A stretch of 64,000 nucleotides of DNA from Hippasteria phrygiana. Its lineage: Eukaryota > Echinodermata > Asteroidea > Valvatida > Goniasteridae. Numbering within the stretch: the stretch's first letter is position 1; each line of letters starts with the position of its first letter. Positions 1-11,053 of the stretch are shown piece after piece. The position numbers were made by a program, and so were the translations under genes. The DNA lies in assembly GCA_037893225.1 (NCBI GenBank), contig JAZGUH010000195.1:992001-1056000 (forward strand), in the 5' to 3' direction. A model generated the notes under the pieces. It was not told the DNA's origin and did no database searches. It saw only the letters and a program-made list of their open reading frames with translations.

Positions 1-334
1 GATTTTAATCCTCTCTCGACGCCAAATTCTATTACGAATAATGGCTCCGTCCTCGAATTTTATGTTAATAAAAAATTATTTGCGATGTTCCAAACAACCC
101 AAGAATGTGGGAACAAGGTTTATATGTAGTTGTTATTTTTGATCAATGAAACAAGAAATATTAGAAAACCTTCTGCACGCCAGACCGCGCGATAAGCGAA
201 AAAAAGACCTCGTCCCACGGAATACTAGTCTAGTTTCTGTACTCACGTCGGTTCTCCTACATCCGAGTCGACTTCAATTCAACGGACGACTTGTCTCAAC
301 GGAAGACTTGTCTCCACGGACGACTTCCCAGCTA
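1..334. other. Non-coding stretch, short repeats
   Basis: No gene is recognised. Bases 224-248 (starting ACTAGTCTAGTTTCTGTACT) recur with one mismatch at 6762-6786, so both ends of the left flank carry copies of one unknown repeat. Bases 288-330 hold three imperfect copies of a unit close to ACGGACGACTTGTCTC; a similar motif (ACGGTCGAGTTGTC) is repeated at 6108-6170. Confidence 0.5.
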
Positions 335-935
335 ACAATTTTACGTTGTGACAACGTTGCCACATGGTCACGTTTTCGTTGCGGCAACGTTAGGAAAATG
401 ACGTTGCAGCAACGGAAAAATGTCGACTCCCATACGCGTTGCCACAACGTTATCACGCAACGTTAAGAGGACGTTGCTACAACGTAAAAGAGACGTTTAC
501 TGGACAGGTACATGATTACAACCTTGACGTCACGTTAAAACGACCTAATGGGCACCTAACAGCAACGTATATGCACGTTTGTACAACCTTATGGGGACTT
601 GATTACAACTTGATTATCACGTTACTGCCACCTTATTATAGGGGACATTTCTACAACCATTTACAAACGTTATTGCAACCTTGTGGGCACATCTCTGCAA
701 CTTTGTTGGAACCTAAAAGCAACTTTATGGGACGTAATTGCAACTTTATTGGGGACGTCACTGCAACCTAATTGGCACGTCACTGCAACTTGTTGTGCAT
801 GTCACCGCAACTTTGTTAGAACGTAATAGCAACTTTATGGGACGCAATTGCAATTTTATCGGGCACGTCACTGCAACTTAATTGGCACGTCACTGTAAAT
901 TTATAGCACACTATTGCAACTCTGTGGACACGTTC
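335..935. repeat. Degenerate tandem array with ACGTTG/CAACGT and GCAACTT motifs
   Basis: The left third is dense in ACGTTG and its complement CAACGT. The rest is a run of diverged units of about 20-25 bp resembling GGCACGTCACTGCAACTTAA (several between 720 and 900). Open frames across it follow the repeat and encode nothing recognisable. It is probably an old decayed satellite or the interior of a transposon. Confidence 0.6.
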
Positions 936-1414
936 CTGTAACATAATAGGGATATTTGAAGTTACTTTCTGCAAACGATAACAAATCAAATACATGTACA
1001 TGTAAACGGAATTAATGTCATTCTAATTTTATTACAAAGAATGTTGGAAATGATACAAACAAGTAAACTTTTCTTGAAAATGACAGCACGCAAGATGTCA
1101 TGATTTCTCAGGATGCTTGAGACACTTACAATCAAGAAACATATTTCACAATAATTTGGAAGTTTTAATGTTGATGTTTGCAAATGTATATTGCATTCAA
1201 GAAAAGAAGTAAGTTCGTAATATGACCTGACCAACTTGAAGGTCTAAAGCCCAGGCCGCAAGAGCAAAAACAAACGAATTAGATATCGGAAATATTCGCT
1301 TCAAAATTCACCGGAGTTATTTTCTCCCTTTTCGTAGCGCATGCGGGAATAATTTCCGTGACATTACAAATTTGCGTTCACTTTGGCTTTCTTGCAATAA
1401 TATTAACTAAACGA
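936..1414. other. Non-coding stretch
   Basis: AT-rich DNA. No gene, RNA or clear repeat was seen. Confidence 0.5.
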
Positions 1415-1536
1415 ATAATAGTGTGATGGAGTGTGTATAGTGTTGACAAAATATGTTACGGCTCTGGCCAAAGGCAATTGCGACGGGCCCCTTACCGGTT
1501 TTCAACATCTATGAAAGTCCCCCATCACACCATTAT
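1415..1536. mobile_element. Short MITE with ATAATRGTGTGATGG ends
   Basis: ATAATAGTGTGATGG at 1415-1429 is matched by the reverse complement of 1522-1536 with one mismatch, giving a 122-bp inverted-repeat element with a GC-richer middle. No coding capacity. A target duplication is not obvious. Confidence 0.5.
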
Positions 1537-2006
1537 CCTCATAATAAATACCTTTTTGATCAAAAGATAATAAGTCGACAAGTTGAAAAAAGTTTAACCA
1601 TTTCGTTCTTTTAAATCAAATTAATTCAAGTAACATACACAATGGTAAACATTTACATTGAAGCAAAATTATACAGTAGTGTCAGTTTGAACGTCGACAG
1701 GCTAGGGAGGTGAGTTTAAATCTAAAAAAATATAAAAATGACAACGTAAATGAAGTACACATTATTTTTTAAGCCGTCCTCTGCCACTGGCATTCTATAT
1801 AAAACGTTTTTACACGATCGTTTTATCTTGCTACAGGGTTTATGAAACTTGTAGGGCCTACATGTAATAGAAGTACAGATTTTATTTTTGTAAAGGTATA
1901 TCGGTTTTCAGTAAATTGCGAAAATTAAATTTAAAACAGACGCATTTTAAAACGGGAAACCACAAAATGGCGTCTTGTAACTTTCATAAATTGCAAAGGA
2001 GTGTAT
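1537..2006. other. Non-coding stretch
   Basis: AT-rich DNA without recognised genes or repeats. Confidence 0.5.
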
Positions 2007-2280
2007 CTCTCTTAATGTAAAAGAGTGAAAAACTCACTCTCCAAAAGAGTGAATCCTTTCTCAAACCACTCCAAAAGAGTGAATCTCTTATAAAAACCAC
2101 TCGAAAAGAGTGAAATTTCAACTCTTTCGTGGAGCCGTATAAGGGACAATACGGCTCCACGAAAGAGTTGAAATTTCACTCTTTTCGAGTTTTTATAAGA
2201 GATTCACTCTTTTGGAGTGGTTTGAGAAAGGATTCACTCTTTTGGAGAGTGGGTTTTTCACTCTTTTACATTAAGAGATT
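2007..2280. repeat. Long near-perfect palindrome (fold-back element)
   Basis: Two arms of about 134 bp (2007-2140 and 2149-2280) are reverse complements of each other around an 8-base loop at 2141-2148, with only a few mismatches. Each arm repeats a motif like CAAAAGAGTGAAT about four or five times. RNA from either strand would fold into one long hairpin. It fits a fold-back MITE whose arms amplified a short internal motif; no protein is encoded. Confidence 0.85.
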
Positions 2281-3586
2281 ATTCAGTGTGTTTTGAGAGT
2301 TAGGCTCTTTTCACAGACCGTTTAATAAGAAATTCCAAGACATCCAGAGAAGTGCAGGTTTATTCATCGGCAAGGTTGTAAACATGGCACGGATCGAGTC
2401 CCTCATCATGACGCGATTCTGACAAACAAATAACAGGGAAAAAATGTATCAGATTATTATGCCTGACGGATAGTGCACTAATTCTCTAAACTATTCCAAA
2501 ACCAAGCCCTTCTCAGAGGATGACAAAAGCCAAAAATCGGTAAAAGGTCTTTTTGTCGATAAAACAAAACATACCGGTACCAATTGAAAATTGTTAGGGG
2601 AAAATAATTTCTTTTTAGAGCATGGTCAAGCATCTTTATTCAACACACGACTGGAAAAAGAACACTTATTAATCACTTCACTCATTCCAAAAACCGTGTG
2701 CCTTTTACACTTTTTAAAAGTTATTTTCATCCTCTTAACAGAAATACAGATGTGATCGAAAAGTCAACTCTGTATGTACTTACGGAGAAAAACAAGAGAT
2801 GATTCAAAAGTATCCCGCAAACGCCGTATGAAGTAGACAAGCAGTTCAAACATGTCACAGCCTGCCACCCATTGCACTCAGATGAAGCATAACTGCAGTG
2901 TGGGGACAAATGACAAAACATTATGAGCAATTTAAAGATGAATATACCAACAACCGGTTTGTTGTCCACATGGTCTTGAAGGAAACATTTTAAAAGCACT
3001 TTACAAAAGGCTGTTACAAAAAGTTAGGGCAATTCTTTCATCTCAGCAACGCTGACCGAGCCACGAACCTTACCCAATCACACACAATTCTAATATTTAA
3101 TGCGGTCACTACAAATCACGCCAAACACTAGAGCTAACCCGAACGTCCAATTTCCGTGTACTTAAACATTCCAGCGAAACTTAGAAGACCGTTTACACTG
3201 GAACGATTTAGTGTCTGAACTTTTGGCCAGGCCCTGCGACTCAATAGTACGCACGTAGCCATTACAACGACCTCGTTAAAGGAACCATGCTTCTCAAATT
3301 GACCGGATCTCATTTTATTTCATAAATAAATTCATTTATATGTATTAAATGTGAATTAAAAGCCAAACTGGTTTAAGCGAAGTTTTAGTGTGATTATTTG
3401 CCGCTCAAAAATTGACCCCCCCTTTTTGAAATTTGTTGAGACTCAAATTGAGGGCGCTGTTCGTGACGTAGACCGAGGCACCGAAATTCATAGATCGACT
3501 CGATAGTCTGGACCCGGCCCGTATACACACACTAGGTCTACACGTGCAATTTCGTAAGTTGCAACAACAACTAACATCGAACTTAC
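2281..3586. other. Non-coding stretch
   Basis: No gene recognised. Open frames here are short and unlike known families. The right end (3480-3586) lies downstream of the splice donor of the minus-strand THAP exon and would be its intron. Confidence 0.5.
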
Positions 3587-3930
3587 CCTGATTTTCTCCC
3601 TTTTAGCGAAGGCTCCTCGGGGAATGGGCCGTTTAACTGCTTTCGCCTTTATCTTACTCACATCTGGGAACTTTGTTGGGATGGCAGTGGACTTGAGCAT
3701 ATTTTTAATGGTCATCCCAAAGGATTTGAAAATACCAGTATCGAAACACGACGGCTCAAAGTGGTCGCTACATAACGCTGAAAAGCTGCTGGGCCGCACC
3801 TCTTTGCTCTTGTCACCTTCACTTTCGCCGTCCGAATTCTCCGATATTTCGCTTCAGTTGGAAATAATTGAAGGCTTACTCCACCCGTCGTTGTTTTGCT
3901 GCACCCAGCAGCCACACACCTTGTCGGCAT
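3587..3930 (-). pseudogene. THAP-domain exon with a frameshift
   Basis: The minus strand from ATG at 3930 encodes the start of a C2CH THAP zinc finger (MPTRCVAAGC). Another frame continues with the second half (LCSDHFEPSCFD) and an AVPTIF-like box (STAIPTKFPD). One base appears to be missing near 3795, exactly where the conserved THAP tryptophan is expected. The exon ends in a good donor (GTAAGT, minus strand, beginning at 3586). THAP domains bind DNA in cellular factors and in P-, Kolobok- and related transposases. No downstream exon was recognised, so its parent gene is unknown. It is either a decaying copy or carries a sequencing error. Confidence 0.7.
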
Positions 3931-4392
3931 GGCCGAAAAACCACTATGTTTTGCTTAGATTTTGGACGAAGAATTTTCGCCGTACAATGTACACACAATG
4001 CATACCCGTGATGAATGGGTAATGTGCCTTGATCTACGTCACACACTTATGTTAATGAGGGTCCCACTCAGGGGACGGAGTAGCTTGGACAAAAATTTTC
4101 AAAAATTGTTTTCTCATATTTAATCTGGGAAATAATTGTCTCTGGACACAAAATATCATTTGCAAGATAATACTTTATTGTTTTAAGCAGGAATAATGCA
4201 ATATAAATCCTATATCATGTTTCCTTTAATGTACAAACCATAATGGTGCAGGCTCTATTTGGGGGAAAATATCTTAACGGTTAACTGTATTATTTTGCAG
4301 TTAAATTTGCAGTAGGCCTACTTTCCTTTGAAAATAGAAATCAAATTACAAGATACCGGCACGTACCCCAGCTAACTGTTTCGTGTTGCTAC
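3931..4392. other. Non-coding stretch
   Basis: Between the broken THAP exon and the TTAA element. No feature recognised. Confidence 0.5.
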
Positions 4393-4396
4393 TTAA

Positions 4397-5783
4397 AGAG
4401 GAACTAAAACGGCAAATTTGTGTGTGACTTTTTTGACTTATCTGATAGTTTATGCCTCCCCAAAACTAATGTATAACAAGTTTCATGATTCTGAAAAATC
4501 AAAAAAAATGTTTTTGAGCCTTTTCTCTCTGAGCCACTTTGACTCGATTCAGAAAAGGCCGAGGTCAACTGCGTGCCGTATCGCGCGAGTATTGACGTAT
4601 ACGTGTAGAAACATATGACGTCACTGTATTATACGACAATGTTTTACGTAGAGTCTGTACGTATTTTTTTGTCTAAGGCTAGTATTACTTGCTGTGCTTT
4701 TTGCACATGATTCAGGAGTAACACTACGATAAACATATTTTAAAGTGTTGACATCTTTGTGAGACACATTAAGAATTGGGGTTGTAGGCTTGTTCTTGCT
4801 GAAAAGCTAGTTATGAGTCATACTTTCCTTTGTTTGCAGTCGGCTTTTATTGGAACCTGCGCGGTGAGTTGTGTGTGAGCTGATGCTATACTCTAGTCCG
4901 GCGACTTTGCTTATGCAGCCCTCATAAGGACCCGCACCTTCTCAGAACCATACACACAATTTCTGTTATAAGGTACCAGACTCAATCGCATGCAGCGCAT
5001 GCGGTACCGTGCGTGCACAATGCACGTTGAGTCAAGCGAGCGTGGACAGGGAGACGGCCGGGGCTCTGGCTGCTCAAGACGGCAACCGCAGGCAACGTCG
5101 TCGCGGTGGTGCGCGTGAGTCCGGGGCACGATTGGAATGCTCGGTGCCTAGAGTTGGAATGGCTCCAGCCTTCAAACGGAATTGTGCCTTCAAACCCAGC
5201 TGAGTTATCATACTAACACTATCATCTATACAGTCTTTGGCGAAATGTTCTGCACATATTTTCGACCATTTCGACAGCCCAAAATCAGATATTGTATTGT
5301 CTACAAAGCGGACCCACTGTCGCCTTTGAGCTCCATTCAGCACTGGGAATCGCAGTAAGGTTAGGTCAGGGTTTTTGTCGCTGTTCCTCGTGCAACCCCC
5401 AACTACACACGATCGAGGCATAATGATTATCTCAGAACCATGCTCATACTGAAATAATATAACAATTTGACAAAACAGACGGGAAAACGGAGGAGTTAGG
5501 TCGACAAAAACTCTTCAGCAGCATCAACTCCACGTACGTACATGCATAGTGTTTGGCTGTAGCATCAACCGACTCTACACGTGTACGTCACGGGGTCACG
5601 TACATACATTTAACATACATAATGAGCTTTCGCGAAACAGGATAAATGGTTCAGAATAACAACCCTTTTTTTTAAATAAAAAAATTCCTCTCGTCTGCAA
5701 ACTAATCTCCATCAGTTAAAAGAGTATTTAAACTGTCGGAAAAGTCCAAAAAGTCAACACAAAATTGCCGTTTTAGTTCCTCT
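4397..5783. mobile_element. Kolobok-like TTAA element encoding THAP (copy 1)
   Basis: A 1387-bp element flanked by TTAA on both sides (4393-4396, 5784-5787) with inverted ends beginning AGAGGAACTAAAACGGCAAA. TTAA duplications, purine-purine 5' ends and a THAP-coding sequence together match the Kolobok superfamily. Only a THAP exon is present and no transposase core is seen, so it is probably non-autonomous. Two relatives occur at 15.1-16.0 kb and 31.6-32.8 kb. Confidence 0.75.
5074..5421 (-). CDS. THAP-domain-only protein of TTAA element
   Basis: An uninterrupted 115-residue frame starts at ATG 5421. It has a complete THAP signature: CVVGGC near residues 5-10, CAEHF (C and H ligands) near 57-61, and an AVPTIF-like AGAIPTL near 85. 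The tail after about residue 92 is arginine- and proline-rich and unlike any domain. Known THAP domains of about 90 residues bind specific DNA. In a transposon this would be expected to bind the element ends, but no transposase follows, so the protein may act in trans, as a competitor, or not at all. Start codon choice is supported by the conserved MPRSC beginning in copy 3. Confidence 0.65.
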   Translation of the reverse strand: MPRSCVVGGCTRNSDKNPDLTLLRFPVLNGAQRRQWVRFVDNTISDFGLSKWSKICAEHFAKDCIDDSVSMITQLGLKAQFRLKAGAIPTLGTEHSNRAPDSRAPPRRRCLRLPS

Positions 5784-5787
5784 TTAA

Positions 5788-6842
5788 AGCTGGTGTGGTT
5801 TGACCATTGCTTAATTGGAATCAAAATGGTACTGGTAGGCTACACTACAAAGGTATTCTCGGTTTTTAAATACTGTCAGACATTTTGCCGTTTGCTAATA
5901 TATCATATAAGATTCTCAGTCCATGCACAGCTAGCTTTGTAAAACTAGCAAACAGTTCTTTTTTTTAAAACCCTAGCAGTCCCAAATCCTCCAATTTTAT
6001 TAGGATTTAACAGGGGGTTAGCTATATGTCATTAATGCCTGCGAATCTGCCAGCATATATCCGTATCATACTCAGTTTCCTTTGGGCGTCTTCCCATTTG
6101 ACGCAAAGACGGTCGAGTTGTCTCAACGGTCGAGTTGTCTCGAGTCGAGTCGGCTAACGGTCGAGTTGTCCGAGCCCCGACGGTTTAATATAATGGAGAG
6201 GTATTTGTTGCATGTAACAAGTAATTTCCCGCAGATTACACACCATCACCCAGGTTGCCTGCCCGGTCCCGCCCGGCACCTTTCCCGATCGTATCTCCCT
6301 CGCGTCGATCGTCACAGTTGCAAGACGTCGCATGCGAACACGAGCGGTGAACACTGCAGCCGCTAGAACATAGCCGGCCGGCCGGCAGGCTGCCTGCAAT
6401 TTAATGCAAAGCAGAGCTAGCAGCTTCGATCGCGAACTTACCGTACCAGCGCCCCTTCAGCCAGTAGTAGTAGTATAGATAGCTACCACAGACTATTGTG
6501 CAACTTCATGGCAGCTCTTTTTTGTATGTGCGCGTGCGTGAAGAGAAAATGTTCCTCATTTTCATACAGAATTGACGCATGCGCACTAGTTTCATTTTCA
6601 TACAGAATTGACGCATGCGCACTAGTTTCCCCCATTTTTCGGGGTAAGCACTAGTCTAGGGAATTTTGCAAGTTCCGCTCGCGAAATCGCGAGCAGAACT
6701 GTGTAGCATTTGCATGCGCGTGTGACGTCACTGTATTATCGCATGTAAATAGCCAACACTCACTAGTCTGGTTTCTGTACTCACGTGGGGTTCACGTGTA
6801 CGTACGTATGAACGTGCAGCGCAGTACCAAGCCATTCGTTGT
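5788..6842. other. Non-coding stretch with short direct repeats
   Basis: No gene is evident. Bases 6108-6170 repeat ACGGTCGAGTTGTC about three times. Bases 6557-6592 and 6593-6628 are two adjacent copies of a 36-bp unit containing GACGCATGCGCACTAG. A small hairpin (CTCGCGAAATCGCGAG) lies near 6677. Bases 6762-6786 duplicate 224-248. The DNA is locally CpG-rich close to the helicase start and could have been its promoter. Confidence 0.5.
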
Positions 6843-6854
6843 TTGTTGGAAAAA

Positions 6855-7582
6855 ATGTTTGACCGCGTGGACCAAGCGATCGATTTTACAGTAAACAAAC
6901 TGGGCTTTGGAAAGCTAAAAAGTCATCAGATCAGTGCCATTCATCAATTTGTACGTGGCCATGATTTGTTTGTTAATTTACCAACGGGATTTGGCAAGAG
7001 TGTAATTTTTCAAGCTGCTCCATTGGTCATAGTTTTCTTGAACAAAGTAACCGAAGGTAAACAGGAGAAAGCGCTGGTTATTGTCGTCGTGCCATTGAAA
7101 GCCCTGGGGCCAATTTCATAGAACTGTTAAGCACAAAAATTGGCTTAGCACGAAAATGTCTTGCTTAGTAAAAACAGGTTACCAGCCAAAAGTCCATGTA
7201 ATGTTCATGCTAACCAAACAACAGCTGAATGCCAGTCAAAAGCAATATTCCACACATGGAAATCTGGTTGGTAATCCAGTTTTTATCAAGGAAGCATTTG
7301 CATGCTAAGCAAATTGTTGTGCTTAACAGCTTTTTGAAATTGGCCCCTGGCCGTTGATCAGTTACATCGTGCTGAACATCTGGGACTGAAGTCGGCAGAT
7401 ATATATAACGTCTGATATTCCAGATCACATTTTGGAACAATCCGAAGATTTCTCAATCCTGTTTGCCAGTCCAGAATCACTCTGCTCAGAACGTGGAAAA
7501 GAGCTACTTCAATCTGTCCGGAGTAGATGCTACGCCTACGGATTGTTTGTGGATGAGAGTCACTGCGTGTCAAAGTGGAAAT
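6855..7582 (+). pseudogene. RecQ-like DNA helicase, 5' fragment
   Basis: From ATG 6855 the frame encodes the N-terminal half of a superfamily-2 RecQ-type helicase. It shows a Walker A motif (NLPTGFGKS), a motif Ia region (VVVPLKAL), then after a 240-bp MITE VDQLHRAEHLGL, FASPESL and the DEAH-box equivalent VDESHCVSKW at 7546-7578. Removing the MITE and one CTG duplicate restores the reading frame. A second lesion, a small indel in an ATATATAT run near 7400, still breaks it. Homology stops just after VSKW, where another inverted-repeat element begins. RecQ helicases unwind DNA with ATP. This copy lacks the rest of the helicase core and is probably a dead, possibly transposon-associated copy. 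Confidence 0.8.
7107..7346. mobile_element. MITE inserted in the helicase
   Basis: A 240-bp non-coding element with inverted ends GGGCCAATTTC continuing into similar CTGTTAAGCAC blocks. It is flanked by a 3-bp duplication CTG (7104-7106 and 7347-7349). The helicase protein alignment continues directly across it once it is removed, which fixes its ends. Confidence 0.8.
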
Positions 7583-7586
7583 GTGT

Positions 7587-7718
7587 AACCCTAACCTTGC
7601 CAGATGCAGCACAATGCATATGTGCTGACAGCTCAACTTTGCTGCACTCTGCACACAAGTCAATGTGACAAGTCAATGTGACAAAGTATGCAATATGATG
7701 CGTCTGGCAGGGTTCTAC
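7587..7718. mobile_element. Putative MITE with TGCCAGAYGCA ends
   Basis: The segment starts ACCCTAACCTTGCCAGATGC and ends with GCGTCTGGCAGGGTTC, which are imperfect inverted repeats. It begins right after the last recognisable helicase residue, so it may mark the truncation. No coding capacity. Confidence 0.45.
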
Positions 7719-9056
7719 ATGTACATGTACATGTAGCAAAAATGCCATGAAGGGTTAGGGATATGTTTTTTTGTTTCCCCAAGAGTTTTTGGCCAACAAT
7801 TGTTGGAAAGTGTACATGCAGTTTCCCCACCTGATAATTCCCCGACTACATGTATATAAATTCATTAGATTTGTTTTTTGTAGGTACATATATGTAGGGT
7901 CAGAAAACCAGACTACTAGAATTAAATGTTTTTTTGGTTTTTCTTTTTTTCGTAGCATTTACAGTATGTACAAAACTTTATGCAGGTCAGCGTAACAGTA
8001 TTTGCTAGCATGTAACCCCCAAATCCATTTATTTTTGAAAACTATAGCAAAAGCAAACGATGTACACTACATTTAAATGAGCATGCTCTTTTGGAAAAAA
8101 ATAATTACTACAATTGTTGTGAGATGCATACATGTACATGTTCTGTGTTTCACCAGGATTCCCATTTTTACAGCAGAAAATGGAAGTCATTTGAAACTAC
8201 ATGTATTGAGCTTATGAGAACAAAGTGATTACACATACATAGCCATTCAGATGCAAATGAAATGTTTTGGATACATGTACATTGCTGGTCAAGATGAAGT
8301 AAGATTTTGTTTTGATATTTTTTTAAATCACGATTGTCTTTTTTCATCCATGAAGGCAGGAAATGCAATATTCATTGTTTTTTTGTTTATTGTATTTTAA
8401 ATGATCATTTGTAGACAGTTTTGTGGTGTTTGTATTATAAATAAAATTGATATGACCTGTGAACACAGTACTTGTACATGTTCAAGCATGCAAATAAAAA
8501 AATCAGTTGCCAATTAAAGTGTAATCAATCCCCATGTTGGTGTTACAAAATTGGAGCAAGCCACATGTTCAAAAATAATATACTCATTGTGTCACTTTCT
8601 TTTGGACCCTGTGGTTTCCGAAGACTTTGAACAATAATTATAATACATTTACATGTAGCTTGCCAGTGGGATTTAAAATGCATTACTTGGGGACAACGTT
8701 ACAAATTTCACTTTCCAGAAAAAAATCTGCATGGGTTTACTGTCTGTAGAGTGGAATTGTGGAATTACATGTACCCACTACTGAGATATTTTTGAAATTT
8801 TGGAACATTGAATAATCTTTGCAGTGTAAATACAGTAGTAAGATTCTACAAAATGCCTTCACTAATTAATTTTGCAATGCAGATACATGTAGCAAGCTAT
8901 AATGTTTCATTTGTAGAATTTGTCTTAGTTTTAGATTTAGACATTAACCCTACATACATGTACACATGTACATGTACATGTACATGTACATGTACATGTA
9001 CACCGTAACTACCACAAGTCTTACAAACTCCAACAGCAGGTTGTATTGTATTTTGA
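7719..9056. other. AT-rich non-coding stretch with ACATGT microsatellites
   Basis: No gene. There are many short ACATGTA runs; the longest is a (TACATG)n tract at about 8951-9002. The short open frames are incidental. Confidence 0.6.
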
Positions 9057-9215
9057 TGTAGCGCCTTGGCACCATTACTTTACATGGAGCTACAAAAATG
9101 TATGTGTATGATGCCGAAATTTGTTACAAGTCTAAAGAATGTGCCATATAGGGTCTACTGCACAGTGTTGGATTTTGACAGGTTGCGTACACTTCCTAGT
9201 AAAAATGCTCAGAAG
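9057..9215. repeat. Interspersed repeat, copy A
   Basis: A stretch starting with a CGCCTTGGCACCATTACTTT block matches 24592-24725 over most of its length with scattered changes (shared AAAGAATGTGCCAT and CACAGTGTTGGA). It is a two-copy repeat in this window of unknown class, with no coding potential. Confidence 0.6.
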
Positions 9216-10387
9216 GTTTTATACTTCTTGAATTGGCCAACAATTTCTTTTGTGAATTTGAATTGACAAAAATGACAATGTTCATGTACATGTAACTATG
9301 GTATTAATTCAAGTGTTATTACATGCACATGATCATGTACTTGTTTAGAAATAGAGTACAGTATTGAAATCCTAGGTAACCTCATCTTTCTGAATTATTA
9401 ACTAAAAATAACCTAAAAAGGGTTAGAAAAAAATACATTGTTTCTCGTTACATTGGAATATCGAGTCTCTGGGTGTTATCAGTGTTATTTTTTTTTCATT
9501 TGAATTAATGCGCCTATCAATTGCTATTTAAATGAACTGTAACAAAAGCATTCCTTTGTCATGGTTTATGCCTGTTACTTGTGCATGGTCTTGTGATGGT
9601 CTCGACTACATGATATACAACACAACTTGCTCATGAAAGGATCATCTTACTTTTTACTTTTCTTAGTGCACACATGTACATTTGTACACATTTGTACACC
9701 TGTACATGTTACAGTTGGGTGGTTGTACATATTATTATACAAGTACATTGTATATCTATACATTTATAAACAAATAATTTAAGGGTTTGTGCTGTGAATA
9801 TTTCGGTACATGTATATTTTTTGTTAATCTTCTAATCACTTTGAAGTTACATGTAGATATCAATTTGACCTGAAAAATAAATCAATCAGGATTTGTACAT
9901 TTGGCTTCCTCTTGATATTTCTTTTCATTGCGTGCATGTATGTACATGTACCCCCCCCCCCCCCCCCCCACCAAATAAACAATTAACAGGTTTTTGTTAC
10001 TGAAGCGATCTCCGTGTACTTACTGTAGACATAACACTTCAATGACAAGAAAAGAAAAGGGGAATAATGTTACTTAAAAAAACAAAAGGCATGCAATGTA
10101 AAAACACTGGATTATCAACTTCAAGTTATCAAAAAAAAAAAATGAATCCCTTTGCCTAAAGGGAGAAGTAAATAAAGTGGAACTACATGTACAGGGCAAG
10201 TTGGTTCTGGCTTTTCATTTTTAACAGCCTGTACATACATATACCCTACATTCATCGCCCCCCCCCCCCCCCCCCCCCAGTAAAATATAAATAAATAATT
10301 TAAAAAGTGTGCTTTAATTAATTAAATGAGCCGTTTGATTTATATATCGCGATTAAACACCCTCCCCCCCCCCCCCTCCCAAAAGAC
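9216..10387. other. AT-rich non-coding stretch with poly-C tracts
   Basis: No gene. Long C runs occur at about 9951-9969, 10257-10278 and 10364-10378. These could form structured DNA or be assembly-sensitive. ACATGT motifs are scattered throughout. Confidence 0.6.
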
Positions 10388-10450
10388 ATTCGAACCTGCG
10401 ACCTCCGGGTTACCGTACCGGCGCTCTACCAACTGAGCTATCTTGCCCTG
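10388..10450 (-). repeat. tRNA-derived SINE head, copy 1
   Basis: On the minus strand a polymerase III box A (TAGCTCAGTTGGT) and box B (GGTTCGAAT) stand at tRNA spacing. The anticodon and T stems pair poorly and no acceptor stem closes, so this looks like a SINE promoter rather than a working tRNA gene. A near-identical copy lies at 39602-39676. Confidence 0.65.
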
Positions 10451-10559
10451 TGTTGGCGGTCTCCCAAATTGTCAGTATCTTTGTTCGGGTGGGCTAGTCA
10501 GAAGTCATAAACCCAGAAAGCTTACTTTTTGCCTTAACATATTACACATGTACAAAAAT

Positions 10560-11053
10560 GTAGTTTGTTTTCATGGATTGTAACACAATTACACCCTCCC
10601 GACTTGCAATCTTGCGACCACCGGCCGCGCGAACATCGACCCGCTTCGCCGAAGCCATTGTGCCGTACTGCATAAACTTTCCACCCCCGGCGGCCGCGCC
10701 GCCCGCCCTGCCTGGCCTGCCGCCATGCCGGCCCTCTGGCCCGCATCCGGCCGAGGGTACGTACGTAAGTACCATGGTACACGTACGCGTGTGTGCACGT
10801 GTGTGTACGTACAAGGTACGTTTACTGACTAGTAAGTTATTACTAAAACATGAGTTTCCTCCAGTGCGCAAGCGCGATTATTCGTTTGACCCGCCTGTTA
10901 AATTATGCATGAGCAGGTCGCGCGCGCTCCCTTGCGAAATGCCCAAGACGTTCTTAGCGATTTGGCCTTGGCGTATGTGCGTGTGTAGGTAGAGGGCGCT
11001 TCCGTTCGCGCTGTACGTCGCACCGCGCTAAGGACGTCTTGGAACCAAGACTA
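10560..11053. other. GC/CpG-rich stretch upstream of QSOX
   Basis: Bases 10590-11350 are markedly richer in CpG than the surroundings. This could reflect a promoter-associated island about 1 kb upstream of the QSOX start codon, or simply GC-rich repeats. Open frames in it show no homology I recognise. Confidence 0.4.
10944..11041. mobile_element. MITE, CAAGACGTT family, copy 1
   Basis: A 98-bp element with inverted ends CAAGACGTTCTTAG / CTAAGGACGTCTTG. It is followed by GAACCAAGACTAG, which also follows copy 2 at 11880-11980. Confidence 0.55.

Noticed and set aside
10388..10450. Functional tRNA gene
   Set aside because: Box A and box B are good, but T and acceptor stems do not pair and a second near-identical copy exists, so a SINE head is more likely. 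The same applies to 39602-39676.
10573..10992. 139-codon frame in the GC-rich stretch
   Set aside because: Frames are open on both strands as a result of composition; no domain is visible.
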